Assembly (NCBI GenBank): GCA_913020045.1
Contig: CAJWBE010000026.1
Location: 1-62,890 of the forward strand
DNA: 62,890 bases
Source: an uncultured Oleiphilus sp.
GTDB lineage: Bacteria; Pseudomonadota; Gammaproteobacteria; Pseudomonadales; Oleiphilaceae
Reading direction: 5' to 3'
Notes under the pieces: model-generated
What the model saw: the letters and a program-made list of their open reading frames with translations, nothing else
Database searches by the model: none
What the model was told of the DNA's origin: nothing
Shown here: piece after piece, positions 45,620 to 55,100 of the stretch
How positions within the stretch are numbered: position 1 is the first letter of the stretch
Layout: every line of letters starts with the position of its first letter
Translations under genes and position numbers: made by a program

Positions 45620-46801
45620 ATGACAAAAGCAGTGCTGTGGGGAGTCCGTTTATCCCCTTTTTACTTAAAGCTTGAGGCCTGTCTTCAATTCTCTCGTTTT
45701 CCTTATCAACGTCTACCCGTGCACGGCAGCCGAATCGAAAATTTAAAGTACCTTGCGTCACTAGAGCAGGCCAAGCGCAATCACTCAATCAAGCGCTACC
45801 CTCAGCGGGACCCTCAATTAGACGAGTACCCCTCTGTCCCATTTTTTTCCACTGCCGACGAAGGTCTTCAATTTGACAGCAGTAGTATCGCTCACTGGTT
45901 AGACGACCATAAACAAAGCGAGGACAACACCCCGGCTCTGCGTCCAAATACGCCCACCTTGAGTTTTCTAAGCCACTTGATCGACGAAGCTTTTGACGAG
46001 TTCGGATTGTATATGGTTCACCACATGCGCTGGGTTGGCTCGGCAAAGTCTCAAGAGATGGGAAAACGGCTTGGGCAAGAATTCAAGACAGCACTACCTC
46101 CGGGTGGCGCAATGTTTCTATCAAAAAGCTTTCCAAAGCGACAAGTTCGACGTTGCCCCTATTTATTCAGTGTGGCGCCCAAGGGCTACCAAGCCGGCGT
46201 TTCTAGCGCCCTAAACCCACCCTCTCGAGACGGCTTCCCCGAAACACATACCCTGCTAAACCACTGTTGGAAGCAATATGTCAGAAGCGTTGACGCAGTA
46301 CTGCAACAACAACCCTACTTACTCGGGGAGAGGTTTACCCTTGCCGACGCCAGTGTTTACGGGCAACTCGCCATGAATCTCGTCGATAAAGAAGCCGCCG
46401 ACAAACTCTTGGCCCTAGCGCCCACCACTTTCAACTGGCTACAAAAAATAGAACATGGGAAACATGTTCCAAGCCCTATGGAAAATACAGAGTTAGTCAT
46501 TAGCCCTCTATTAAAGGGCCTTCTCAATACCATTATGGGCACTTTTTCGGCATTGATGGTACAGAATGAAAAGGCTTATCAACTTGCATGGGAGCAGGGA
46601 GAACGAACGTTCAACGAAACAGCATTTGATAACGGAAAAGCCTTATATGATGGGCAAATACTGGGCTACCCGTTCAGAGCGGTGGTGAAAACGTTTCAAG
46701 TTCGCGTCTGGCGAGAAATAAAAGCGCACTGGAAATCGCTCCCTCCATCTTCAAAAGAAGAACTCAGTACACTGATCGATGTCTGTGAATTGTTTGAATA
46801 A
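45620..46801 (+). CDS. Glutathione S-transferase domain protein
   Basis: A 393-residue protein with an N-terminal GST thioredoxin-like domain (KAVLWGVRLSPFYLKLEACLQF, then QFDSSSIAHWLDD) and a GST C-terminal helical domain around 200-285 (LLGERFTLADASVYGQLAMNL). The roughly 110 residues after it are unlike usual GSTs. The first domain lacks a clear catalytic Ser/Cys, so activity is uncertain. It ends at a hairpin. Confidence 0.8.
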   Translation: MTKAVLWGVRLSPFYLKLEACLQFSRFPYQRLPVHGSRIENLKYLASLEQAKRNHSIKRYPQRDPQLDEYPSVPFFSTADEGLQFDSSSIAHWLDDHKQSEDNTPALRPNTPTLSFLSHLIDEAFDEFGLYMVHHMRWVGSAKSQEMGKRLGQEFKTALPPGGAMFLSKSFPKRQVRRCPYLFSVAPKGYQAGVSSALNPPSRDGFPETHTLLNHCWKQYVRSVDAVLQQQPYLLGERFTLADASVYGQLAMNLVDKEAADKLLALAPTTFNWLQKIEHGKHVPSPMENTELVISPLLKGLLNTIMGTFSALMVQNEKAYQLAWEQGERTFNETAFDNGKALYDGQILGYPFRAVVKTFQVRVWREIKAHWKSLPPSSKEELSTLIDVCELFE

Positions 46802-46827
46802 GGCGCGAGCTTTCGGCTCCTCGCGCC
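46802..46827. terminator. Hairpin between the GST and kinase-like genes
   Basis: Outer 8-bp stem GGCGCGAG/CTCGCGCC, with an alternative inner GAGC/GCTC pair, between two convergent stop codons. No U tract, so efficiency is uncertain. Confidence 0.5.
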
Positions 46828-46834
46828 ACGTAGG

Positions 46835-48166
46835 CTATTTACCCTTAACAATCTCAACTTCTTTTCCATAAGCTGCACTTAATGCGAACAACTTATGAGC
46901 AAACACCCCTGCTAGTATCTCGTTGTATTTATCGATAGACGCGCCCGCTTTCACTAAATCAAGGTAAAGATGAACGGCAAAATCAATCGCTTCCTGTGCC
47001 TTTTCAATCTCTGCAATATCATAGGTCAGCGCAACGACTCGCAACAAACGAGCAGACTGGTTTGTTAGGTAGTTAAACTTCTGCTGCACATCTTTGATAT
47101 AGCGAGACGGCACGAACAGCACATTGAGCTCTTGAGTAAGGCTTAGCTGAAGGTCATAAATCAGCGCAGAAGCATGAGGAGACTTCTTAACGAGGTAACC
47201 GCTAGCGATTGGGCATAAGCCGTCTTCAATCGTTTTCTCGCGATTTTCCGGTACCGGCTGATTGGTTTGAAAGTCTTTGATCTGACAAGACAGGTTATCT
47301 TGCTCATCAAACACACCAATTTGGCATAGCGTATTGGTATTAGACGGCTGGCCGTGGGTTTCGCCTAAGACACGATGCATCTGCGCGATTTGCGAATACT
47401 TGGACTTCAGAAACACTTCAAAATTCTTTTTAAAATTCGCGCCTTGGTCCAAATATAATGAAATGTTTAGCAAATACTCTGGCGTTAACGGGCTACGATA
47501 AATCGTAAACCCGTACTTACCACTTTCTAAACTCTGGATAGGACCAGCAGCAATGAAGGTAGGCGTACTAATGCCTGCTACTTTCATTTTCTCTGTTTCA
47601 TTAATTTTGCGTACAACTTGATAAGGGCCGCTTTGATATTCCACCGCCCCCACGACCGATTGGTTAGAGACGACTTTGAAACCATCATCGCTATACAGTT
47701 TTGTACCGCCCTCGTTATGACCATGGCGCCGCTGATACGATTCATAACTATCATCCAAAAGCGGATCTTTCAGCACAAAGTGCGCTTTGTCGTCAGGGTC
47801 TGGCGCGATAAAGCCTAAGCCTCCGATCGTGTAAGAAAGCCCCGATTTTGGGTCATAAACAGCTAGGTTTCGTGAAATATTCCCCGCGGGTGGACGTTCA
47901 TAAAACACCAAGCCGGCCTGAGTCAGTTGATCCACCTCACCACTGCGAATGACATCTAACATCAGTTGCTCAACAGATCCGTCCTCGAATGGAACGAAAT
48001 CCGTGCTTAGTTTGCCATCCTTATCAAGCCCGTACTCCTGAGAGATCTCAAAGGTTGAGCGCTCTGACGTCAGGCGGTAAGGGGAAAATCGAATGCGTTC
48101 TTCAACGCCGTTGACCTGACAAGTAAGCGAATAACCTTCACGTTCTGACTGCTGGGACGAGTTCAT
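46835..48166 (-). CDS. Protein with kinase-like catalytic loop, unknown function (443 residues)
   Basis: I do not recognise this family. The middle has a kinase-like layout: a hydrophobic pair of strands (GKYGFTIYRSPLTPEYLL), a helix ending IAQMHRVLGE, then THGQPSNTN (near 271) and IKDFQT (near 295). These resemble the H-G-D-x4-N catalytic loop and the D-F metal site of APH/protein-kinase folds, but the catalytic Asp of the loop is a Gln and the metal-binding residue would be the Asp of KDF. It may be a pseudokinase. Four Cys are present. No signal peptide. It is next to the nar operon but there is no sign of a link. Confidence 0.5.
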   Translation of the reverse strand: MNSSQQSEREGYSLTCQVNGVEERIRFSPYRLTSERSTFEISQEYGLDKDGKLSTDFVPFEDGSVEQLMLDVIRSGEVDQLTQAGLVFYERPPAGNISRNLAVYDPKSGLSYTIGGLGFIAPDPDDKAHFVLKDPLLDDSYESYQRRHGHNEGGTKLYSDDGFKVVSNQSVVGAVEYQSGPYQVVRKINETEKMKVAGISTPTFIAAGPIQSLESGKYGFTIYRSPLTPEYLLNISLYLDQGANFKKNFEVFLKSKYSQIAQMHRVLGETHGQPSNTNTLCQIGVFDEQDNLSCQIKDFQTNQPVPENREKTIEDGLCPIASGYLVKKSPHASALIYDLQLSLTQELNVLFVPSRYIKDVQQKFNYLTNQSARLLRVVALTYDIAEIEKAQEAIDFAVHLYLDLVKAGASIDKYNEILAGVFAHKLFALSAAYGKEVEIVKGK

Positions 48167-48258
48167 AAGGAGTATCTACAACCGGATGTTAAAAATTTAG
48201 GTCGGAGATTGTATTCACTGCAGGAAGAAACTTTGTTGAATTGGGTATGGTTTTGAAG

Positions 48259-48294
48259 ATTAGAATGGTCTGACAGCGCCAGAGCCATCCTAAT
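48259..48294 (-). terminator. Imperfect hairpin after the parvulin gene of the nar operon
   Basis: Arms ATTAG-A-ATGG and CCAT-C-CTAAT with a CTG/CAG inner pair, 20 bp beyond the stop codon. The U tract is missing. Tentative end of the nar operon. Confidence 0.45.
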
Positions 48295-48314
48295 TTCTCT
48301 GAGAGACGATAGGC

Positions 48315-49064
48315 CTATTGCATTAAAGGCGTTTCGCTCTGAGGCATATCAAAGCCTTTGATCTCTGCTTCATTGACCAAACTTTGAATATAATGCGCAA
48401 TAGACTTGAAGCGCAGACGGTCGTTCAAATATTCTGCCACATTCTTGCTCACAGCCTCGTATGGCAACTGCTCTCCAGGAATGATGTGATCCAACCAAAC
48501 GACATGAACACCATAACGACTTTCAATCGGCGCATCGGCCAATCCCGGTTCGCATGCAAACAGCTTACGCTCAAACTCTGGAACGGTCTGCCCTTTTCCA
48601 ATCTGACCCAGAGAGCCACCGGTTTTACCCGATGGACAGCGCGAAAATTTTTCCGCTAATTGAGAAAAATCTTCTGGGTTACCTTGCAGCTGTTCAATTA
48701 ACACTTTTGCTTGATCAAGTGATTCGGAACGCTGTTTCGCATCATCGGCAGGTGCGGCCAGCAGGATATGACGCCCTTGCACCAACGGTGAACTGCGGAA
48801 CTTATCGAGGTTATTTTCGTAATAGCGACGACAAACCTCTTCGCTTGCTTCGGGTGCATCGAGCTCTTGCTCGAACACCTGATCAATAAAGGTGTCAATG
48901 CTGCCCCCAAAGCCCAGCGTTTCTGCTCTTTGCTGCAGCACTTCTGTCACAATTAAGGACTCACACGCTTTATGTTTGGCTTCTTCCTGCGAATCAGCAA
49001 CGTGATATTGCATCTCCTTCATAATCAGAGACTCATCAATGTGGGTATCATTTACGCGGATCAT
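48315..49064 (-). CDS. Parvulin-type peptidyl-prolyl isomerase of the nar operon
   Basis: A 249-residue protein. A parvulin/rotamase domain covers about 95-195 (QGRHILLAAP; FSQLAEKFSRCPSGKTGGSLGQIGKGQTVPEFE in excerpt GKTGGSLGQIGKGQTVPEF). The N-terminal helical part resembles NifM/SurA-like chaperones. No signal, so it acts in the cytosol and probably helps fold NarGH, as parvulins encoded beside narGHJI do in pseudomonads. I start at 49064: AAGGAG lies nine bases before this ATG. It follows narI by 74 bp. Confidence 0.87.
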   Translation of the reverse strand: MIRVNDTHIDESLIMKEMQYHVADSQEEAKHKACESLIVTEVLQQRAETLGFGGSIDTFIDQVFEQELDAPEASEEVCRRYYENNLDKFRSSPLVQGRHILLAAPADDAKQRSESLDQAKVLIEQLQGNPEDFSQLAEKFSRCPSGKTGGSLGQIGKGQTVPEFERKLFACEPGLADAPIESRYGVHVVWLDHIIPGEQLPYEAVSKNVAEYLNDRLRFKSIAHYIQSLVNEAEIKGFDMPQSETPLMQ

Positions 49065-49138
49065 TTTTGTTCTCCTTAAAACCTTAGTTTTACGAGGGCT
49101 AGTTAACACGGAAGCCCTCGTAAATAGTCTAAATTGCC

Positions 49139-49825
49139 CTAGCTTTTCGCTCGCACAACCTGATAGTTACGTGAGATATACTTCACCGGCACACTCCAGA
49201 CATGCACTAGGCGGCTAAATGGGAACAGTAAGAACAATGTCATACCCAAGAACACATGCAATTTAAAAATGATATGAACACCGGCAATACTCGCTGACGC
49301 TTCAGTGCCGTTGAAGATCACAATATTCTGCGCCCAGCTCATCAGCAACAACATCTCTTTGCCATCTAAATGTCCCATTGAGACGAATATAGAAACCAAA
49401 CCAAGAATCAGTTGCACGTATAACAGTAGCAAAATGGCGATATCCATCGTTGAACTCGTCGCACGTACTCGGTCGTTCGTTAAACGACGCTTGATCAGAA
49501 TCGTCATGCCATATAGACAAATCAAACCAAAGAAGCCACCCATGCCCATGGCGATCAGCTGCTTAACTTCAGTCGAAATACCTAATACATGCCAAACAGC
49601 CTTAGGCGTTAGCAGCCCAACAAAATGCCCAGCTAACACGGCGATGATACCGATATGAAATGGAAGACTCCCCTTACGCAGTTGCTTGCTTTCTAGCATC
49701 TGGCTCGAACCTGTTTTCCATGTGTACTGGTCACGTTCATAACGAAGCATCGACCCCAATACAAATACGCTTAGCGCGATGTAGGGATAAATCCCGAAAA
49801 GTAAATGATTCATGTAGTCCATCAT
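49139..49825 (-). CDS. narI: Respiratory nitrate reductase gamma subunit (cytochrome b)
   Basis: A 228-residue membrane protein with five transmembrane segments that carries two b hemes and takes electrons from quinol. Heme-ligand histidines are in FHIG, AGHFVG, IIFKLHVFLG and RLVHVWS. Its ATG overlaps the narJ stop (ATGA). Fourth gene of narGHJI. Confidence 0.97.
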   Translation of the reverse strand: MMDYMNHLLFGIYPYIALSVFVLGSMLRYERDQYTWKTGSSQMLESKQLRKGSLPFHIGIIAVLAGHFVGLLTPKAVWHVLGISTEVKQLIAMGMGGFFGLICLYGMTILIKRRLTNDRVRATSSTMDIAILLLLYVQLILGLVSIFVSMGHLDGKEMLLLMSWAQNIVIFNGTEASASIAGVHIIFKLHVFLGMTLFLLFPFSRLVHVWSVPVKYISRNYQVVRAKS

Positions 49826-50568
49826 TTCAACCCCTCTACTCGTGGTAACTCTGTTTTTTGTTGGGTATTAAAGTCGACCCAGTTAACCGGCACATCAAGA
49901 TCGCGGCGCTGATTTTCACTGGGTCGTCGGGTGGCTGAATCACAGGCTTTATCTAGCGAATCGGCACCAAATGTGACCTCTTCCTCCTCCCATTCTTTGT
50001 CAATGGCTTGCGCTGTATCGTCCCGTTTCTCCTCGGCGACTTGGTTGCGAAACGTTTCTAGCTCGACCTGGCTTCCGGCAATGGTCAGCAAGGTTTCAAA
50101 CAAGGCAGCGTAATCACTGCCGCGCTTTTCTAAACGACAAAGCAGTAAACCGAGAACGTGTTCCACATCTTTTAGCCACTGGACCGCATTGTCTTCGCCT
50201 TGTGTCGCCAAGAACTCCAAGAACAGCGGAATATAGTCCGGTAGCTCATGCTGGCTAATCTCTAACCCTGCCTGCCGATAGACGTTAACTAGGTCTACCA
50301 TGGCTTGGCCACGATCTCGGCTTTCCCCGTGAACGTGTTCAAATAACCACAAGCCTAATGAGCGACCGCGCTCAAATAGACCGTCGTACTCGGACTGCCA
50401 CTCCATTAGCTCTTTGGACAGATTGTTCTCTAGAAAATCGATAAGCTTTTCTTCTAAAGACGGCTCTAACCCCGCCTCTTCGATCACGTTAATCATCGCC
50501 TGCTCGTTCGCTAGAATCTGCTCGTCGGGGTAATCAATCAATCGAGAAATAACACTTAAGATTTCCAT
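49822..50568 (-). CDS. narJ: Nitrate reductase molybdenum cofactor assembly chaperone
   Basis: A 248-residue TorD-like chaperone that keeps apo-NarG competent for molybdenum cofactor insertion and is not part of the final enzyme. It has the NarJ helical core (SRLIDYPDEQIL, HELPDYIPLFLEFLA) and a polar C-terminal tail. I start at 50568: GGAGG lies nine bases upstream, and the ATG is 1 nt after the narH stop. Confidence 0.96.
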   Translation of the reverse strand: MEILSVISRLIDYPDEQILANEQAMINVIEEAGLEPSLEEKLIDFLENNLSKELMEWQSEYDGLFERGRSLGLWLFEHVHGESRDRGQAMVDLVNVYRQAGLEISQHELPDYIPLFLEFLATQGEDNAVQWLKDVEHVLGLLLCRLEKRGSDYAALFETLLTIAGSQVELETFRNQVAEEKRDDTAQAIDKEWEEEEVTFGADSLDKACDSATRRPSENQRRDLDVPVNWVDFNTQQKTELPRVEGLK

Positions 50569-50569
50569 A

Positions 50570-52129
50570 TTATGAATCCTCCGAAGCAGTCGGCGTATAG
50601 ACATTAACGACCGGAATCATCGAGCGATTCGTCGGCTTGTTGCCACCAAACAAGTTAGAATCTGAAGTACCATCGCTACAACCATTCCCGAAACTGAAAC
50701 CACACGTGCTCTTCATGTCGTAGGCATCTTCTGCATACTTACGGTGACTCGTCGGAACCACAAACCGGTCCTCATAGTTTGCAATCGCCATGTAGCGATA
50801 CATCTCTTCCACTTGATGCTTAGTCAGCCCTGCTTTCTCTAAAACGCTTAAGTCTTCGCGACCGTCCACATGCTGTGAACGCTTAAAAGACCGCATGGCA
50901 AGCATTCTCTCCAAGGAACTAACCACTGGCGCTTCATCGCCTGCCGTTAACAAGTTGGCCAAATACCGCATCGGAATTCGTAAAGACTTAAGGTCTGGAA
51001 TTACACCGTCCATACCGATTCGGCCTTGCTCTGCAGCGTTCTGAATTGGCGAAAGCGGTGGCACATACCAAACCATTGGCAGCGTTCGATATTCAGGGTG
51101 TAGCGGCAATGCGACTTTCCAATCAACCGCCATTTTGTAGACAGGCGACTCTTTAGCAGACTCAATCCAGCTATCAGGAATCCCTTCTTTACGTGCCGCG
51201 TCTTGAACCTCTGGGTCATTCGGATCAAGGAAAATATTCAACTGAGCCTGATACAAATCGGTTTCTAGAGGCGTGCTTGCGGCTTCTTCAATGCGGTCCG
51301 CATCGTAAAGCAAAACACCTAAGTAGCGAATTCGGCCAACACACGTTTCAGAACATACGGTTGGTTGGCCCGCTTCGATTCGTGGGTAGCAGAAAGTACA
51401 CTTCTCTGATTTACCCGACTTCCAGTTGTAGTAGATCTTCTTGTAAGGACAGCCCGAGACACACATTCTCCAGCCGCGACATTTGTCTTGATCGATCAAC
51501 ACAATGCCGTCTTCCTCACGTTTATATATCGCCCCAGACGGACAACTTGCCGCACAGGTTGGATTCAAACAGTGCTCACATAAACGCGGCAAATACATCA
51601 TGAAGGTTTTCTCGAACTCGCCGTAAATTTCTTGTTGCGCGACTTCGTTAAAGTTCGAGTCTGCTTTACGCTTGTCAAACTCCGTACCCAGAATTTCTTC
51701 CCAGTTCGGCCCCCAATTGATTTTTTCCATACGCTTGCCAGTGATCAGCGAGCGCGGACGCGCGACCGGCTGATGCTTGCTTTCCGGCGCACTGTGCAAG
51801 TGCTCGTAATCAAAATCAAAAGGCTCGTAGTAATCATCGATTTCAGGCAAGTCAGGGTTGCCAAATATGTTCGCTAACACACGAAGCTTGTTACCTTGCT
51901 TCGGAACCAGCTTACCGTCTTTGCCGCGAACCCAACCACCATTCCATTTATTCTGGTTTTCCCACTCTTTAGGGAAGCCAACACCTGGCTTAGACTCAAC
52001 GTTGTTGAACCAGGCATATTCCATTCCGTCACGACTTGTCCAAACGTTTTTGCAGGTAATGGAACAGGTGTGACAACCAATACATTTGTCCAAATTAAGG
52101 ACCATGCCAATCTGTGCACGTACTTTCAT
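50570..52129 (-). CDS. narH: Respiratory nitrate reductase beta subunit (iron-sulfur)
   Basis: A 519-residue subunit that carries three [4Fe-4S] and one [3Fe-4S] cluster from NarI to NarG. Cys clusters: CIGCHTCSITC (near 16-26), CEHCLNPTCAASCP (near 184-197), CRGWRMCVSGCP (Trp replaces one Cys, as expected for the [3Fe-4S] cluster), and CTFCYPRI...C. The ATG overlaps the narG stop by one base (TAATG). Confidence 0.98.
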   Translation of the reverse strand: MKVRAQIGMVLNLDKCIGCHTCSITCKNVWTSRDGMEYAWFNNVESKPGVGFPKEWENQNKWNGGWVRGKDGKLVPKQGNKLRVLANIFGNPDLPEIDDYYEPFDFDYEHLHSAPESKHQPVARPRSLITGKRMEKINWGPNWEEILGTEFDKRKADSNFNEVAQQEIYGEFEKTFMMYLPRLCEHCLNPTCAASCPSGAIYKREEDGIVLIDQDKCRGWRMCVSGCPYKKIYYNWKSGKSEKCTFCYPRIEAGQPTVCSETCVGRIRYLGVLLYDADRIEEAASTPLETDLYQAQLNIFLDPNDPEVQDAARKEGIPDSWIESAKESPVYKMAVDWKVALPLHPEYRTLPMVWYVPPLSPIQNAAEQGRIGMDGVIPDLKSLRIPMRYLANLLTAGDEAPVVSSLERMLAMRSFKRSQHVDGREDLSVLEKAGLTKHQVEEMYRYMAIANYEDRFVVPTSHRKYAEDAYDMKSTCGFSFGNGCSDGTSDSNLFGGNKPTNRSMIPVVNVYTPTASEDS

Positions 52130-55100
52130 TATTTCACCCCCCCATTCTCTGACTGGGATTGACCGCTACCTTGGTATTGAACATCGCCTTCTGCATCCAA
52201 CCAATCGACCTTGTCCATCTTACGGACGATGACAAACTCATCGCGATTACAACCAACCGTACCGTAGTAATTAAAGCCATAGGATTGCTGCGCATAACCA
52301 CCAATCATATGCGTCGGTTTCATGACCGCTCGCGTCACTGAGTTGTGAATACCGCCACGCGTTTTAGTCGTTTCAGCACCCGGCACATTCACAATACGTT
52401 CCTGTGCGTGGTACATCATGCTCATACCGTCCGGTACTCGCTGCGACACAACCGCTCTGGCTGCGAGCGCTCCATTTACGTTGAACACTTCAATCCAGTC
52501 GTTATCCTCAATGCCGCCCGCTTTAGCGTCAGTCTCACTAATCCATACAATCGGCCCGCCACGCGACAATGTCAGCATCAACAGGTTGTCTGAATAGGTG
52601 GAGTGAATGCCCCACTTTTGGTGTGGCGTCAGGAAGTTCAGCACCAGCTCTTTATTGCCGTTTGGTTTTTTACCTAACAACGGACGAACTGTTTTCAAGT
52701 TGATCGGCGGCTTGTACAGGCACTGCGTCTCGCCAAAATCACGCATCCACTCGTGGTCTTGATAAAACTGCTGACGACCCGTAACGGTTCGCCATGGAAT
52801 CAGCTCATGAACATTGGTATAACCCGCGTTATAAGAAACGTGTTCATCTTCCAAACCAGACCATGTTGGCGACGAAATAATCTTGCGCGGTTGCGCTTGA
52901 ATATCTCGGAAACGAATCTTCTCGTCTTCTTTTGGTTTGGCCAAATGGCTGTGATCTTTGCCGGTGAATTCAGACAAGGCATCCCACGCTTTAACCGCCA
53001 CCTGTCCGTTCGTCTCAGGCGCCAAACTCAAAATAACTTCAGCCGCGTCGATCGCTGTTTCGATCTTAGGTCGACCTTCGTGTGCGCCCTCTTCGGTATG
53101 TTTGTAATTAAGCTGACCAAGGAAATCGACTTCGTCTTTAGTATCCCAATTAATACCTTTACCGCCATTGCCGAGCTTCTCTAGCATTGGCCCAAGCGAC
53201 GTAAAGCGCTTGTAGGTATTTGGATAGTCTCGCTCAACGACCACCATATTTGGCGCCGTCTTGCCGGGGATTAAGTCACACTCACCTTTCCACCATGCTT
53301 TCACCCCGTCTGGCTGAGCCAGTTCACCGGGCGTGTCATGCTGAAGCGGAACGGTAACGAAATCTTTCTCGACACCTAAATGACCGTCACATAGCTCTGA
53401 AAATTTCTTCGCAATGCCCTTAAAAATATCCCAGTCAGATTTCGATTCCCAGACCGGGTCTACCGCTTTCGACAAGGGGTGAATGAAGGGGTGCATGTCT
53501 GAGGTATTCATGTCGTCTTTCTCGTACCATGTCGCGGTTGGCAACACGATATCTGAGTAGAGACACGTCGTAGACATACGAAAATCCAACGTCACAAGTA
53601 GATCAATTTTTCCTTCTACTGCTTCGTCATGCCATTTCACGTCTTCTGGTTTTTTCGCGCCACGCTCATCAAGGTCTTTGCCCATCAAGCCATGCTTGGT
53701 GCCTAGCAAATGGCGCAGCATGTACTCATGCCCTTTACCCGACGAACCGAGCAAGTTCGAGCGCCAGATAAACATGTTGTGAGGATGGTTTTTCACATCA
53801 TCTGGGTCTTCACAGGCAAACTTCAACTCGCCACTCTTAAGTTTATCGACCGCCCAATCTTTTGGCTCCATGCCAGCGGCAGCCGCTTGCTTGGTAAGCT
53901 CCAAAGGATTCATTCCTAACTGCGGTGCCGACGGCAACCAACCCATGCGCTCTGCACGCGTGTTGTAGTCAAGAATCGACGCGCCCCACTTTGACTTGTC
54001 AGCCAAAGGCGAGACGACTTCTTCCATCTCCAACTTCTCATAACGCCATTGGTTGGCATGGTTATAGAAGAAAGATGTGCCGTTCATTTGACGAGGTGGA
54101 CGCTGCCAATCTAGGCCAAAGGCCAACGGCAGCCAACCACATTGTGGACGTAGTTTTTCCTGCCCCACGTAGTGCGCCCAACCACCACCAGACTGACCAA
54201 TACAACCACACATCATCAGCATATTGATGACGCCACGGTAGTTCATGTCCATGTTGTACCAATGGTTCATCGCCGCGCCGATGATGATCATGCTGCGACC
54301 TGTCGTTTTGTCTGCGTTGTCTGCAAACTCACGTGCAATTTTAATAATTTGCGCCGCTGGCACGCCGGTAATTTTCTCTTGCCATTGCGGGGTATAAGGT
54401 TTGTTTTCCTCGAAGCTTGCGGCAGAGTTCGGACAGCTCAATCCATGCTCAACACCATAGTTGGCTAGTGTCAGGTCATAGACTGTCGCGACTAGTGCCT
54501 CGGTCCCATCTGCTAAGGTAATGCGCTTAGCCGGCACTTTTCGGAGTTGATTCTCGTCGTGGTCGGTATGATCAAAATAGCCCAGTTCGTGCTCTTTAGC
54601 GCCAAAGTATGGGAATGAAACACTCACCACTTCATCCGCGACATCTTTTAAGCTAAGGGTAAGGTCCAGCGTCTCGCCGGTTTTCCCATCTAGCTGATCA
54701 ATATTCCACTTGCCCTTTTCTCCCCAGCGATAACCGATCGAGCCTGTTGGTGATACCAACTCGCCATCAGCGCTGTTGAGCGCAATGGTTTTCCATTCAG
54801 GGTTGTTGTCTTGGCCCATATCACCCGCAAGGTCAGACGCTCGTAAGAAACGCCCTTGCTGGTAACCCTGATCAGACTCATCCAAACGAATCAAATACGG
54901 AAAGTCTGTTTTGGTCTTCACATACTCTTTGAAATAAGCGCTTGGCTTATCGACATGAAACTCTTTCAGAATGACATGGCCCATCGCCATCGCGACGGCT
55001 GAGTCAGTACCCTGTTTAGCAGGAATCCATTCGTCCGTGAGTTTCGCGACCTCAGAATAATCCGGTGTAATCGAAACCGTTTTCGTGCCCTTGTATCGAA

